DNA of 64,000 bases from Rhynochetos jubatus. Taxonomy: Eukaryota > Chordata > Aves > Eurypygiformes > Rhynochetidae. The DNA is taken from contig CM050666.1 of assembly GCA_027574665.1 (NCBI GenBank), positions 5,518,001 to 5,582,000 on the forward strand, written 5' to 3'. The position numbers and the translations under genes are program-made. Below are positions 19,193 to 30,900 of this stretch, piece by piece. The stretch's first letter is position 1. The number at the start of each line of letters is the position of its first letter. The notes under the pieces are model-generated. The model was not told the DNA's origin. It did not search any database and saw only the letters and a list, made by a program, of their open reading frames with translations.

Positions 19193-21690
19193 CAGACTTC
19201 TTCCATCGGAGGCTGTGGGCAGCAGATTGTGACATGACCAGGTGAAGGCCAGTGGAGTTCAATCTCTGAAAGGCAGAAAGGCAAATATTTGCTCTCTAGA
19301 TTTTTGCTATTAAATTCTTTTAATGCTATTATTAGAAGCCAACCTGAAAAATCTGGACATTTGTAAGGGCTCCCTACTAAAAAACCAGTTGCAGTTGGAA
19401 GTTGGTGGCACACTAATATCCGTCCTACTAATACTAGCATCCTCTTTTTATGGTATCCCACTTACATTGATCTGTATCTCTCCATGGATGCTCCTGGCCT
19501 GATTCAAAGAATAAGGTACAGGTCATCCACTCACCTCAAATGACAGTTTGGCTGAACTGAAAAAAATTCAAGCTGTTTTTTACACAGATTCACAGAGTGT
19601 TGGGGGTTGGAAGGGCCCTCTAGAGATCATCCAGGCCAACCCCCCTGCCAGAGCAGGATCACCCAGAGCAGATCCCACAGGAACAAGTCCAGGCAGCTTT
19701 GGAAAGTCTCCAGGGAAGGAGACTCCCCCCTCTCTGGGCAGCCTGTCCCAGAGCTCTGTCACCCCCACAAGGAAGACGGGTTTCCTCATGTTCAGGTTGA
19801 ACCTTCTGTTTGCCAGTTGATGGCCATTGCCCCCAGTCCTGTCACTGGACACCCCTGAGCAGAGCCTGGCCTCATTATTACTTTGAAACCATATAGGAGA
19901 AGGGGACACTACTGACCAAAAAACAGGAGTCAAGCAACCTGGAAAGCCTCTGTATCTGGCTTAAACAAGGAATAGTGTCTGTCCTTACATGGCCTTAAGA
20001 GAGTTATGCTGGCAACGAACTGGGCTTCAAAGTTTCAATATTCACCGCAGACTTAGCTTAGACAGCAGTTTCTCTTGCTCCAGCACTAAAGCAGAACCCA
20101 GTCAGACCCTTTGGTTCCCTATGCCAAGGCATGAGGCGAGTTGGAAACCTTGAAAGAAGATAAAAAAATGGGTAAGAAAAAGCTTCTTGGAGTCAGCCAG
20201 GGGCAAGTGCAAAATACCGCACACATATTTAGACCCCAGAGGCTCTAACGTCGTCACGGCTACAGGCGTGGCATTTTTACACACTCAGGATACAGATCCT
20301 AGACTGCTCACTGGGTAGTGAGAGTCTGCAGTTGTTTCTGAAGCACCAAACAAGCCCTTGGTTTTTAAGAGCAGAGGAAGAGGCAAAGCCCATCCTTCCT
20401 CAACAGCTTAACGCGCCAGAGTGCTTGCTCGGGAAGCTTCGCGTTCGGCACCCTTTGGTAGGCTCAAACAGGTTTCTGTAAGGGACCATGAGGACATCTT
20501 CCACCTCATAGTAGCTGAAACTACCCCAGGGTGCCCACAGTATCCGTAGGATGTTGACATATCCATAGGACATCTGCTGAACAACCAGAACCATTCCAAC
20601 TTTTTTCATCTCCCACAAGCTCTCCGATGCTCTGGGATTTCCCACTCGCAGGTTGCAGAGTTACAGATTCCAGATTCTCATGTCCTAAAAGAACGCTGAA
20701 CAAACATTAAAGGCTGATGCAAAGGATGGTCTCTACCAGTTAGTTCAGAAAAAATAATTTAATGTTTTGCCCGCAGGTCAATCCGCTGACTTTCCCCTCA
20801 ATGTCCATTGGTGTGCTCTTGTGCCTTTGCTACTCTGACCTTACGTACTCCTTTATTAGTTCTCTGTTCTCTTACCTGTGAACCTCAAGACTCGGCGATT
20901 CCTTTTTTCCTCACTTCTCAATGTCCGATTTATTATTGATGTTGCCAAGAAAACTTCCAGTAAACTGGCCTTTTTACGTCACAGATCACAAATAGCGTCC
21001 TATCTCGCATTTCATACATTTTAATTCAACAAGAGGGATCACCGAGTGTGGGAAAGCGAGCATGTGACCATGACGAGTGTGCCTCATGAGAAAAACCCCA
21101 GCAGGGCAACAATTTTTCCACCAATGCTATTTTTGGTGTCCCCAAACCTGTGCTGCCTACAAAGCTGCTGGTCCTCAGTATGCTTGTGAGCACATCCCAA
21201 CTTGCAGCTGGTTCCTAAACCTACAGGCTTGAGCCTTATTTTTAAGAATTCTCTATAACTAAGACCTGCTGCACAGGGTTCCCTACTATTTCAGTCAGAA
21301 TCCCCCTTTCTCTTGTAGTGTTGGCTGTTAAGGTCTTGCCTTCCCTTCACTTTCTTAGATCTGGCCTCCTTGGTCCGCCGTAGTCACTGAATCAGAGCAC
21401 CCGAGCCAAGCTTCTACGCACCGCACTCCCCTCCTTTCTTGAACCTACAGAGATCTACACCAAACCTCTGTAATGCGGAGAAGAGGCACGATCTCGGTTA
21501 AACCCAGATCTGACTCGCCTTATAAACTGGGCTGCTGCCAAAGTCTGGGAGCAGAACACGGAGTCAGAGCTCTGCCTGGGGCTTTTACCCTAATGGCAGG
21601 ATGTGACTCTGTCCGGGTCCAAGTTCACCTCAAATCTCCATTCGAAAACCTCCCACCCCCAAACAATCACAGAGAAGGACAGTTTTCAAA
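19193..21690. other. intergenic region between PLA2G1B and MSI1
   Basis: It holds one CR1 fragment (19584-19870). A 69-codon minus-strand frame at 20400-20609 is not recognisable and has no supporting context. Nothing else was identified. Confidence 0.5.
19584..19870 (-). mobile_element. CR1 LINE 3' fragment
   Basis: Reverse complement of a CR1 3' end: GATTCACAGAG, GGTTGGAAGGGCCCTCTAGA, ATCATCCAGGCCAACCCCC, and further inside CTGGGCAGCCTGTCCCAGAG. It is from a different CR1 subfamily than the copies at 12.8 and 18.2 kb, judging by the tail. Confidence 0.9.
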
Positions 21691-21693
21691 TAA

Positions 21694-21796
21694 TTTATTA
21701 GGAATTTAAAACTGAAATCTGGAAAAAGGGTTACAGGTGTGGAGAGAACAAACATTGGAGTGTAATAACTTACTGGCTTAAAAACACAGCTTTATT
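21694..21796 (-). terminator. MSI1: candidate MSI1 poly(A) signals
   Basis: AATAAA occurs on the minus strand at 21796-21791 and again at 21699-21694. Either would end a 3'UTR exon of about 2.2 kb. Other AATAAA copies lie within the A/T-rich part of the exon, so shorter forms are possible. Confidence 0.5.
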
Positions 21797-22980
21797 TCTT
21801 TTAAAAAAAATGCCCACCCTGAAACCGGAGCCCCAGCCTCCAGGCAGTGGCAGCACTGGCCAGAGAGTGGATCACAGCCCAGCAGCAGCCCAGCTGGCCT
21901 GGGATGTCTGGAGGGGGCACGGAAGCAGTTCAGCGCATATACCAAGAGGGAGGAAAGCGCTGCCTGCAGACCCAAATTTGAAGTATATAGAATAAAAATA
22001 AACCCAATAAAATGCAGCTTTTCTTTAATTAGGAAATATTTAAAAAAACAGACATACAGACTCTTGTCTCAGTAACAAAAATTATTGCTTTGTGTTTTCA
22101 GTACTGATCTGTTAAGTACCTTCTTACCGAAACAGAACTCTCCAAACGCATCGCCCAGGTCAGGACAAGCTCCGGCAGACGGGGAGGGATGGAAGAGAAG
22201 GGCCCTGTGGGCACTGTGGCCCTCCCAGTCCTTTTCTAAGCGCCCCTCTCCCTTACAGGGGCTCAGTTTGGGGGAAGAGAGGGAATGATTTTTAAAACTT
22301 AAGATGAAGCTGTTATTTCCCTGGGAAAAGAGTTTGGCTGCATCTTAATAAAAGGCTCAATCACCCCCCTTAACAAGGTCTTTGGTTCACTGAAATCCAG
22401 ACCCAAACCTGCCCCGTGTTCTCCTGCTGGAGGCTCCCCTGGCAGAGTGCTTGTCAGCAGGGGCCCGGACCACGCCGGGGGAAGCCCCGGCAGGTTCTGG
22501 AGAAGGGACCAGATCACCCCCGCGCAGGACAACGGACAAATTCCCAGAGTCTTCAGAACACAGAGTAAAAGCAAACGGGAAGCTGCAATTCTATAATTCA
22601 TATAATCCCTGAGAAGCCCTTGACCCGCCCCCAAGTCACCACCCTAAATGCTTTTCTCCCCCGTTAACGACTCCCCAACCCAGCGCCCTGCCCTTCAGAG
22701 AATGACCACCCGCATCTCCCCCCGGCCCTGGCCGACACCCCTTCCGATACCCTCGTCTCCGGGGAAGGATCCCCTTTCCCAGGAAATCTTGACGCGAGCG
22801 ATAGCGTTTGGAGAGTGAATTCCTTTCAAAGTAACCAAGACAAGCAGTGGCGGTAAAGCCCTTGACCTAACGCCAAACCAGAGGCCGGCACTACGGAGCC
22901 CAGTGATGGAGTCTGTACATCGAGCGATTGGAAGCAGCTTTGACCCGCTCAGCAAAACAGCCGATGGCCGGTACGTTTCA

Positions 22981-23007
22981 CCCTCGCCCCCCGCCCCCCC
23001 GCCCCCC
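22981..23007 (-). other. MSI1: G-quadruplex-prone run in MSI1 3'UTR
   Basis: In the mRNA sense the sequence has four G-runs of 6, 7, 6 and 3 separated by one or two bases. This fits the G3+N1-7 rule with very short loops, which usually means a stable RNA quadruplex. Confidence 0.6.
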
Positions 23008-23177
23008 TTTCATCTCATCAGAGGTCTTAAAATCTTACAGTAAAAGGTATACAAAAAAAGAACGGAGTCCTGTCAGGATTCTGCTGGAGAGTATTGCTCA
23101 CGCTGCGGCACCAAGTCCAGGACCTGGAGCTGCTCCTTAGAGCCAGGCTGCAGGCGGCAGCCAGGTTCAGCTCGCGA

Positions 23178-23185
23178 TATTTACA
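23178..23185 (-). promoter_or_regulatory. MSI1: Pumilio element in MSI1 3'UTR
   Basis: The mRNA sense reads TGTAAATA, a perfect Pumilio recognition element. Function is inferred from the motif alone. Confidence 0.4.
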
Positions 23186-23571
23186 TATTATACAGAAGGA
23201 AAAAGAAAAACCCCACGTAAAACTAAACCTAGGGGAAAAAAAAAAAAAATCTTTCAGCTGTAAGGATAGTGTTTTTCACTTAGCAAAATATACATTTGTT
23301 TTGTTCCATAGCGATGTCCAACGTTTTCGGATCCTTGGAGTTTCACACTTTTCAAAGCCTCACATTTACAAAACAGAAACAATTAAAAACAGTTTCTTTA
23401 AAAAAAATAGAAATACATCAGTTCCTCTCAGCCTTTGCTCTCTCTGTCTCTTTCTTCCCTTCAGAACTGCATTCTCGTTACATACCGTGCTTTAAAAACA
23501 CTGACGACAACAACAGAGTTGAAAATATTCAAAACAGTTTCAAAGCCAAATAAAAATACTCCTCAATAAAA

Positions 23572-23699
23572 ACTACCTAACACAATCACAAAGCCAATTC
23601 ATAAAATATGTCTACTAGCTCGGGAAAGAGCAAACAACAAAAAGAAGGGGTAGCCCCCCAAAAAAAGATAAAAAAATAAAATAAAAAAATAAAACTAAC
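23572..23699 (-). promoter_or_regulatory. MSI1: Musashi-type elements in MSI1 3'UTR
   Basis: The mRNA sense contains GTTAGT (23699-23694) and GTAGT (23576-23572), both fitting the Musashi consensus (G/A)U1-3AGU, with a TAGTAG between them. These are short motifs in U-rich sequence, so chance is possible. Confidence 0.35.
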
Positions 23700-24901
23700 A
23701 GCTAATAAAATAAATAAAAGAAGAATTGGTGGGCTGGGGGCAGGGAGGGGGGAAGCGTAAACCGTCGGTGGTTAGTAAGAAAGCGAGATGATCTCCTCGG
23801 GTTCAGTCCAGTGTGGTCTGGTCAAAGGGAGAGATCAGGGCAGGGCGGCAGGAGCCTGGCAGCCAGCCGGCAGTGTGCAGTTTGATTCAAGAAAAAGGTA
23901 ACCTTGGCTCATCCCCCGAGGCTCTCCAGATCCTCCAGCCGCTGTCCTCGGTTAGGTCACTGGGGAATCTGCGGGACACAGCAGGGGAGGGAAGGGACAA
24001 GATCTAGAACAACCAACAGCTGCTCTCTTGGGGTTTCTTCCAGGGTGATCTGACAGGAACACTCACTACCCAAACTTGCCCCAACACAGACTTGCTCTGC
24101 ATCTCGCTGGCACGGTGACGGGGCAATAGCAGAGATGCTTCCGTTTTTAATGGCAGCCTGGCAAACAAGGCCTCACACGCCGTGCAGCCTGCCTGCCCGG
24201 GCCTGCGGCACTCCCGGCCCCGGGGAGCCTGTGACATAGCTGGGTCCAGCCGTTTCTCCAGCACTTGGCTCAGCGCAGCCCTGCCGGGCGGCCACAAGCT
24301 CCTGTCTGGCCACTGCTCCCTGCAAGTGTTTGCCCTCCTTTTTGAAAAGCTGTGGTTTTTTAGTATGAAGCCCGCTAACTTCAGGCACGTCAGCAAAGAC
24401 CATCTCCCAGTTCCCTCTCAGGCCCATCCAAGGACCAGAAACAGAACTGATCAGACTCAGATTTTCCTTCTGCCCTTCTCCCAGGCAGGAGAGGAAAATT
24501 CTCACTCAGCAGCAGTGAGAACCAGCTGCATGGAGGAGGCCTCCCCAGCCACGCAGGTGAGCCAAGCCTGTCTCCTGGGATCCCAACCAGGTCATGATTC
24601 TGGCCAACCCTGCAGACCTTTCCTCCTTCTGTCAGTGCTCCCATTTCCTTCTTCATTGTGCCAGACACTACGCGACCCCTCCACCGCACTCCCAGCCTGG
24701 GGGGCATAAGGTAGGAACCCAACCTGCCATGCCTCTGGTGTGGGAGAGAGCCCCAGGCTGGCTGCAGGACTCATCCTGCAGGCTGGGTCAGGCTGGCAAG
24801 CCTCGCAGCGGCATCCACAGCTCCTGCCGAGAGCCCGAGCACAGGGGCCAGCTCAGAACTTCACGCCTCTCATTACCCGTTCCTGCTCGCAGCTCTCTTA
24901 C

Positions 24902-24967
24902 CTCCTGCCTCCTTGGTCCCCAGCTTCAGTGATACCCATTGGTAAAAGCTGTTGCAATCAAGGGACC
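24902..24967 (-). CDS. MSI1: MSI1 exon 14 (stop codon exon)
   Basis: The acceptor CTTTGCAG precedes [13 protein letters not shown] and TGA at 24928-24926. After 24 untranslated bases the exon ends at a GTAAGAG donor that leads to the 3'UTR exon. Confidence 0.9.
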
Positions 24968-27900
24968 CTGCAAAGAAAGAGTTAAACCCACACTCAAACA
25001 AAAAGTGAAGGAGAATCACTACCACGCCAAATTCAGTCATGGCCCGGATGCTGAGAGAGCTGGTTTCAGTTGGAGGTTCCAGGCCTAAAGCACATCACTC
25101 TGCAGGACACTGCCTCAGAGCCAAGACAGGCTCTTGGAAAGCCTGGGCCAGACCAGGGAAAGGTCTGGAGATCAGGCTCTTGGCCAGGGAAAGCCAGCGG
25201 GGGCCAGGGATGCGGGCTGCAAGTGAGCTGCTGCATCCTGCACCATCCGCCTGTGGTCTGGGGCTCAGCCGCGGCACGGAAGATGCTGCAGCGGGTGATA
25301 CTTCTTAACCAAAAAGCAGGCTGTGGGCTGAGAGAGGGCTGCCCACCGCTGCTCACCTCCATCACCGCATGGAGATGCAGCCCCTTCCCCTGGCTGTGAC
25401 ACCCTCCCTCCCCCTGCGCAGAGCCCGACAGGGAACACTCACCCCTAGGCTGTGGCCGAAGCCGGTGCTCGGGGCTGGACTGGCAGCGCTGATGTAACTG
25501 CTGACCCCTGAGTCCTGGTTGGCGGCTCCATAAAGCTCTGCCATCGGCCCAGGGCTGGTGGTGCCCAGAAACCCACCAGTACGACTGGGGGTGGAACCTA
25601 TGGGAGGCAAAAAAACTACGGAGTGAAGATCCTAAAAATGCAACCCCATCCCACCCCCCTCCCGCAGCCCATCGCAAGCCTCCGTGACGAGACACCGCGC
25701 CGGGGAGGAAAGTGGCAGTTACCTGTCCCTCGCACCACGGCCGCCGCAGCCGCTGCTGCCGCCATTGGTCCATACGCAGTGAGAGGGATTGCTGGAAAAG
25801 AAGGAACAGGCATCTCAGGGGCACTGTGGCTACATGGCAAACTCCTCAGCAGGAGCCTCCGTTTCCCACTACAAAATACCAGGCCCACGCAGACGTATCG
25901 GCTTAGCGCATCACGCAGGACACCAAAGGATGACGATAGGGAAGTGCGCAGCCCCGCACCTGTTAGCATCCTTCTGCTCAGTGAACGGCTGGGGAACTCC
26001 CTGGCCATGCCCTGCTAAGCCCACACCCAGAGCAGCTGTGGGCGCAGCGTGAAAGAGGTGACCCAGAAGTGGGCAATCTCAGATGTATCCTGTAATTAGC
26101 TTGCAAGACGCAGTTTATCTGAAGCTACAGAGCCAGGTTTTGGCTCTAAACGTGGAGAAACGCAGCAGCTCGGGGACAGCAGCTGACGGCTCAGCAACCT
26201 GAGGCTCAGCCCCTCCTCACTGTCCCTCGGTACTAGTCCTGAGTAACAGTTTAATAGCCTCTTTCTCCCTATTTCTTTGCTCAAGACGCACCATCCTCCC
26301 CACTCTGAGTCTTGCTCTTGAACTGCTCAAACCCATGCTGTTCATTGTAGAAGAGCAGGAAACGTATACCTAGGGAGCAGGAACTAGAAACGGCTTAATT
26401 AAAACAGTAAGTCTTAATTTATATTTAGCAGTTCTAATTCCCAACTCTACTGCCACAGGCATCCAGCCCTCGGGGCAGGAGGCATCCAGCCAGTATGTTT
26501 CTCTTTGCCCTTAAAATGACTGGGTCAGCATTTCATGCTTGAATGAGAAATTCACAGCGATTCTGTTTAGAGCACCATAAAAAGAGGTCAGAACAAATCA
26601 ATCGCGTTAAGGCTGAAACCCAGACTAGCTTATAAGGGAATATTTAGTAGCAGGCACCAGCCTGTTTCAAGCAAACGTCATACGAGGCTTAAATCTGGGT
26701 TAGCCGCTCATTACAGGCCCTGGGCCAACGTCAGCATGTTGCTGCTTCACATGGCCCGCGAAGATGCTGTTCCGGGGAGGAAAGGCTGCTGGCAGCCACC
26801 CTCCTGCCCCCTCCTTGCTTCAGGTCCCTAACACAGCTGAACGAATGCGGTTTTACTGAGAGAGGAGGCCAGGTCTTCTCAAAACCAGTCCAGCTCCTTT
26901 TCCAGGAAAAACCCTTCTTGCCTTTGCAGTCTATCTCCTCAGACACCAGGTTTGCGTTGTGATGACAAAGCACCTGCATGTTAGCTCCCTGCGTGCCGGA
27001 GCAATCATCCCTGCTTGTGCCATCCCCTCAGCCCCGTTCCGCTTGCCAAGCCCGCGAAGCGCAGCCCATTTACGCGCACGCACCCACTTGAAGGCACAAG
27101 GGCCCTCGAGCGCCGCGCAGCTCGCTGCGCCTTTGTAGGAACGAAGGGGGCCCTGCCCTTCGCGGGACCAACTCCAGCCTATACGTGGGAATCGCAGCTC
27201 TTGGCCTAGCCAAGAGGCTGCACGGCGACTGTTTAACAGTAGGTAAGCGTAACGGGAAGGGAAGAATGCCACGATCCCCAGCTGGTACTTCAGCGAGACA
27301 CTCAGGACTGTAAGCTAACGTGGCACCCAGCCAGGACAGCAGCATTAATAACTTCTTGTTGTACAGAGCCCTGGTGCGCCCCCACCGCCCGTGACAGCCA
27401 GGCCCCGGGCAATTCACCTCTGTTAGGAAAAGGCACAGTGCAGCCAGGGTTGACCTGGGAGGGAAAAGCGTTTTGGCCAAGTCACCAATGTTCCTCTACA
27501 AACTGTATGGTTTTTGCTCGAAAACACACATGTAAATAAACAACTGGGCCCACATCTCCTTTGCTGGGCAACCAAAAGGCTCAGAGGTGGGGGTCAGGTG
27601 CTTATGCAGTTGCATACATGGTGTCAGGGAAGGGTTCTATCAAGAGGGAACTAGGAGTTGGTCTCCCCCTGCCTTCCTCAGGGCAATGTGTTTATTGGCG
27701 GCTGCCAACCTCAGCATCCTCAGGAACAGAGACTCCCTGAGGATCGTCACGGTTCAGTGCCACAGAACCCCCCTTTCAAGCCTGTTGGTACCGGAGAGCT
27801 TCCAGGAAGCTTTTCCACACCCCTACTGCAGAGATTCAAACCCTGAAACAGGTGGAGGCAAGGAAGCACTGGAGAGGAGGAACGCCAAGGAAATGAGATG

Positions 27901-30900
27901 GCACATGGGGAGCAGGGTGCTACACAAGGCTGCGTTTCTACAACAAAAACCCTGGACACGACACAGCTGGGGAAAAAATGGCCATGGAAGGAAGAGTAGA
28001 CAGAAGGAGCATCACCTAGAGAGAACACACTGCACATAACGCAGGGGCTGAGGATCCAGAGGGCATTTGCACTGCGAGGACTCTGAGCCAGGACGAGTGT
28101 CTGGAGAATGGTCCTCTGTGCCCGTTTCATTCCACAGTTCCCTACGAGCACTGCGGGATTTTACTGTGGAGCCCCACCACACTGGCTTCTGCCCAGGAAG
28201 CCTGCATAGGAGTAGCTGGGGAGCTGCATCGCCCAGAGCAGGGAAAGCATGCCCTGCAGCCCCTCCTGCACAGGGAAATGGGATTAGAGTAACCAGGAGT
28301 GCCCCCACACCCTCTCCCTCCTCCCAGCACTCCAAATCTCATGCATGCAGCAGCTCAGATTAAGGTCATTTGGAGACCTTTGAGAAGTCACCCTGCTCTC
28401 TGCAGTTTTCCGTATCTGGTTTACACCCGGCCTGGAGCGAGGAGCTAAAGATGAGGCAAGCAGCAGGAAACGCCATCTAAGGATTACATGCCTTCATTTG
28501 GTATGACCTGCATTGCCCTTCACAGAGGCGATACACATGGCTCTGATTGCCTCTCCATCTTTCCAGCCCCAGCTTTGGATGGAGTTCATAGAGATGGAAG
28601 AGGAAATAAGGAACACTTCCAGTCTGACTGCACCAGGCTGTGGAGCAGCGACACCACTGGAACAGCCCAAAGCCCCCTTCTCCCCTTCCAGCTTGCGAGC
28701 GTAGGAAATGAGCAGGACTGACCTGTGAGCTCAGGGAGGACGGGGGCACTCGGGAGAGGGGTCCGCTCTACACGGAACTCTAAAAACGAAATGCAAGACA
28801 GCTTAGGAACTCATCAAACGCCCCGAGGGAGACCCCGCAGAGAGACGGCAGCCAGGGTCTGCTGGGGGAGCAGCCTGCAGCCAGACCGGTGTCTTATTTA
28901 AACCAATTTATAACTGGTGCTGAAAGGTGCTGGACTCCTGCCCCGGAGACTGAAAGGATCCATTTATCCTCAGAACAAATCTGGCCAAGGCAAGGCAAGT
29001 GCAAGCTTCACTGTGCAGCCTCGGGTCAGCCCTGGAGCACCGCTCTGCAACCCGGTGCAATGCCAGTGGGTGCTCAGCACGTGCCACACTCACCTGGGCA
29101 TGGGATTACAGTGCGGCACCTGAAGCCTCTACAACTGAGACCCATAAACTGGGCTCACAGAGAGCTTCCAGACGGCTAGGAGGCAACAGCAGCTTTCAGC
29201 CACACTCCGACCGGGCTGGCCTCAGGCGAAGAGGAACTTCCCATCCCAACCCCGAACATCAAGACTTCATATATCATCACACTGAGGGATGGAGTGAGGA
29301 AGGATGCTCAGAGTTGCCACATCTCTAGAAAATAGCAAGTCAGTCTTTTCCCTGAGTGTGCTCTGCTTCGTTCCCCTGCCTCGCAGGGAACGGGACGAGA
29401 AGAGGCCCCAGAAAGCTGTGAGCAGCTGCAGCACAGCAGGTTCCAGCCATTGATTGTAGAATTCATCTTCTGCGCACATGGTGGGGCTGGGAGCTTGAAA
29501 CCACCCAGTTTGTGGGGGATCTGCAGCCCACCACCCCAGCAGATGCTTTCTGGAGGTTGTGAGTGGTCCAGGCCCTTTCAGGACACAACTGTAGTGTTGC
29601 AGGCGCCTGCGTTTTGGGTGTCTAGGAGTTCCCTGACCCACGGAAAGCCACGTTTTTAAAACCTGTGCTACTTTCAGAGCGGTGGCAACTCCGGTAAAGA
29701 GAGACGCACACACACAAAGGCAGCGAGACAGGCAGAGCTGCAGGGGCCCTTCTGTGTCACAGCAGCAGCCCTACGGAGGAGGCTAACATAACGGGCGTCA
29801 GAGCAGCCTTGGGCTTTTCCTGCCACTGGAGTGCAAGGATAATCCTAATGAAGGACAGGCTGTTCCCACCTATTCCAGGGCTTTACCCCTCCCCCTTCTC
29901 CACATCCGTCTCCAATTTAAAGAAAGACCATGCAGGGAAAAGGGCCAGAGCCTGGGTCACAGATCATGCCAGAGTCTCCCACCACCTGAAGGCAGACCAA
30001 AAAACAGAGCAGGGAGCACCACTCACCAGGGAACTGGTAAGTGTAGCCAGGTGCAATGCCAGTGTAACTTCGACTCGCGTAGGTGGCTGCTTGGAAGCCT
30101 GGGTAACCTGGGAGAAGAAAAAAGGGCTGTTACTGCAAGCTTGCAGGGTCCACCTCCCCAGTGCCTGGCTGCTCACGAGCAGCGTGAGTGTTAGTGTTAG
30201 AAAACACAAGTAGGGCTACTAGCAGAAACCCCAGGAAATTGCTGGGCAGTGCATAACACATGCAAGTCTGCAGAAGAGTTTTAGCAAGCCCACTGAATTT
30301 TTTCCTCACTCCAAACATGTAAGGACATGGAGATTTCCTTCTCAGAAACTCACAGCTCTGCAGACTAAGGCTTTCTGATGCATCAGCTGGATTTGCAAAT
30401 AGGAGGAGATCAGGGAGGTGGGGGCAATTTGAACGGCTAAATAGCTCTGAGTCACTTTTGCACTAGAAGTGCTGGCGAATGCAGGCAGAGCACTTCTTCC
30501 TGGCGCCGGGCGGGAGGACAATTCCTGCCATTCCCCGGGAAGCTGACCACCTATACAGAACAAGCCTGTGAGAACACAGGGCACTGACTCAGAGATGAAT
30601 ATTTGATTTGAGATCTCCCAAGACATGAGTATGTGGATTTCCCAATGACTCAGCCTCAGCCTTGCTGCTTTAAATTCAAATGGCTTAGAAAAGGCAAAAC
30701 CTGAAACCACAGGCTGAAGATTTATTTTCCTTCAATAAGTCAAGTGAAAACATTGGGGAAAAAATGCCCTTTTTGGAGTTTTGTTCAGTGACTAACTGCT
30801 ACTCGGGAGGCTTAGCAAGGAGAGCCAGGCTGAGTACACCTTGCCCAGCAACACCGGTGCTGATCCTGAGCAAACAGTGTGCTCCTGGTTCAGCTCAAGC

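Larger units (their letters stand above)
21775..23968 (-). other. MSI1: MSI1 3'UTR terminal exon (exon 15)
   Basis: The acceptor CTGTGTCCCGCAG begins this exon at 23968. The coding exon upstream ends in GTAAGAG only 24 bases after the stop codon, so the 3'UTR is split by a 933-bp intron; that spacing should not trigger nonsense-mediated decay. The exon is U/A-rich with long A/T runs (23660-23722 on plus) and holds the G-run, Pumilio and Musashi-type motifs listed separately. The 3' end is set by the presumed poly(A) signal at 21791 and is approximate. Confidence 0.65.

Noticed and set aside
20400..20609. 69-codon minus-strand ATG frame with a plausible-looking peptide
   Set aside because: No known family, no Kozak, splice or promoter support; a frame of this length is expected by chance. 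Would reconsider if conserved in other birds.
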